NCBI RefSeq assembly: GCF_010994035.1
Contig: NZ_WIXN01000003.1
Span: 124,001 to 188,000, forward strand
Source: Virgibacillus aidingensis
GTDB lineage: Bacteria; Bacillota; Bacilli; Bacillales; Amphibacillaceae
DNA length: 64,000 nucleotides
Direction of reading: 5' to 3'
Below, one piece after another: positions 63,417 through 64,000 of the stretch. A program made the translations under genes and the position numbers. The notes beneath the pieces are model-generated. The model saw only the letters and a program-made list of their open reading frames with translations, was not told the origin of the DNA and did not search any database. Each line of letters begins with the position of its first letter. The first letter of the stretch is position 1.

Positions 63417-64000
63417 TTACATTGGTATTCGAATGTCAATATACGTACCCTCATCAATATTTGTACGAATGGTGAATCTGCCCCCCAGTTCCTCCGTTCT
63501 TTCCCGCATTGTTTTCAGGCCGTAAGAAGTTTTTTTCTCCGAATCCTCTTCCAGATCAAACCCTTTGCCATTATCGCGTATATGCACAAACAACTCCCTG
63601 GACCTGGCGAAAATTTCAATTTTTACCGTAGTTGCATTGGCATGACGCAAAATATTTGAAAGTGCTTCCTGCACAATCCGAAATACATGTTCCTCCACTG
63701 TTTCGGAGAGCATCAGATTTGCTTCAAGCGCCAGCTGGAATTCAATCCGGCTTTTTTGTTTCAATTCTTCAACGAGCTTTTGTATCCCTGTCTGCAATGA
63801 ATCGCCGGATAATTGTACAGGTCTCAGATGCAACAGCAGTGCACGCATTTCTGTTTGCGTTTGTGCTCCTGCTTTAACCACTTCCGTTAGTTGCTTTTTT
63901 GCTTTTTCAGGGCTTCTGTCTATTTGCTTCAATGCCGCTTCCGACATCATCGTCAGGGCAAACAGCTGCTGGCTTACAGCATCATGCAAATCACGGGCCA
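63417..64000 (-). CDS. liaS: LiaS-like sensor histidine kinase, C-terminal part (partial)
   Basis: The frame continues past the window edge; 194 residues are visible. The HisKA_3 phosphoacceptor block (ARDLHDAVSQQLFALTM, His just after LH) is followed by the ATPase region with VEEHVFRIVQEALSNILRHA, HIRDNGKGFDLEE and YGLKTMRERTEELGGRF. This class pairs with NarL-type regulators. The sensor half lies outside. Assignment to LiaS rests on the partner gene and the family style. Confidence 0.85.
   Translation of the reverse strand, partial: ARDLHDAVSQQLFALTMMSEAALKQIDRSPEKAKKQLTEVVKAGAQTQTEMRALLLHLRPVQLSGDSLQTGIQKLVEELKQKSRIEFQLALEANLMLSETVEEHVFRIVQEALSNILRHANATTVKIEIFARSRELFVHIRDNGKGFDLEEDSEKKTSYGLKTMRERTEELGGRFTIRTNIDEGTYIDIRIPM

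Overview
The window is low-GC Firmicutes chromosome. Gene content, strong AGGAGG-type ribosome binding sites and gene order point to a member of the Bacillaceae, most likely from the halotolerant Oceanobacillus/Virgibacillus-like part of the family (the family is clear; the genus is inference). No rRNA, tRNA, phage, plasmid, transposase gene or CRISPR array was seen.

Most of the window is an inverted but collinear version of a block I recall from the Bacillus subtilis chromosome: pbpF-hemEHY, yhfH/yhfI/lplJ/lcfB, comK-yhjD-yhjE-signal peptidase-addBA, yisL, yitS/T/U/V/W, yjzD-yjaV-med-fabH-fabF, yjbA-trpS. It carries core functions: tryptophanyl-tRNA charging behind a T-box, fatty acid initiation and elongation behind a FapR-type operator, haem synthesis, double-strand break repair, protein export, fatty acid degradation behind a perfect FadR-type operator, lipoate scavenging, competence (ComK) and cell-wall synthesis.

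Several blocks interrupt that backbone. (1) At 9.5-16.1 kb lies a low-oxygen or nitrogen-oxide type cluster: a radical SAM/SPASM protein, three DUF2249 proteins, a Crp/Fnr regulator, a polytopic NnrS/haem-copper-oxidase-like protein, a DUF59 Fe-S factor and a molybdenum-cofactor operon (mobB-moaE-moaD). (2) At 29.2-33.0 kb lies a ba3-type terminal oxidase operon with Sco and a 52-residue subunit IIA. TGTGA-N6-TCACA-type sites lie upstream of both clusters. At two promoters they are spaced from a good -10 box as in class II activation, which suggests one Fnr-type regulator controls both. (3) At 25.6-27.1 kb is a membrane-anchored GH13 amylase-fold protein in which every catalytic position I can align is substituted, so it looks like a pseudoenzyme.

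Repeats: a 399-bp inverted-repeat-bounded intergenic element at 14.5-14.9 kb, an array of about eleven 52-bp units at 49.5-50.1 kb, and an isolated palindromic relative of that unit at 45.4 kb. A decayed flavoprotein gene lies at 48.7-49.4 kb. The right end enters a LiaR/LiaS-type two-component system and the left end cuts a SurA-like protein gene.
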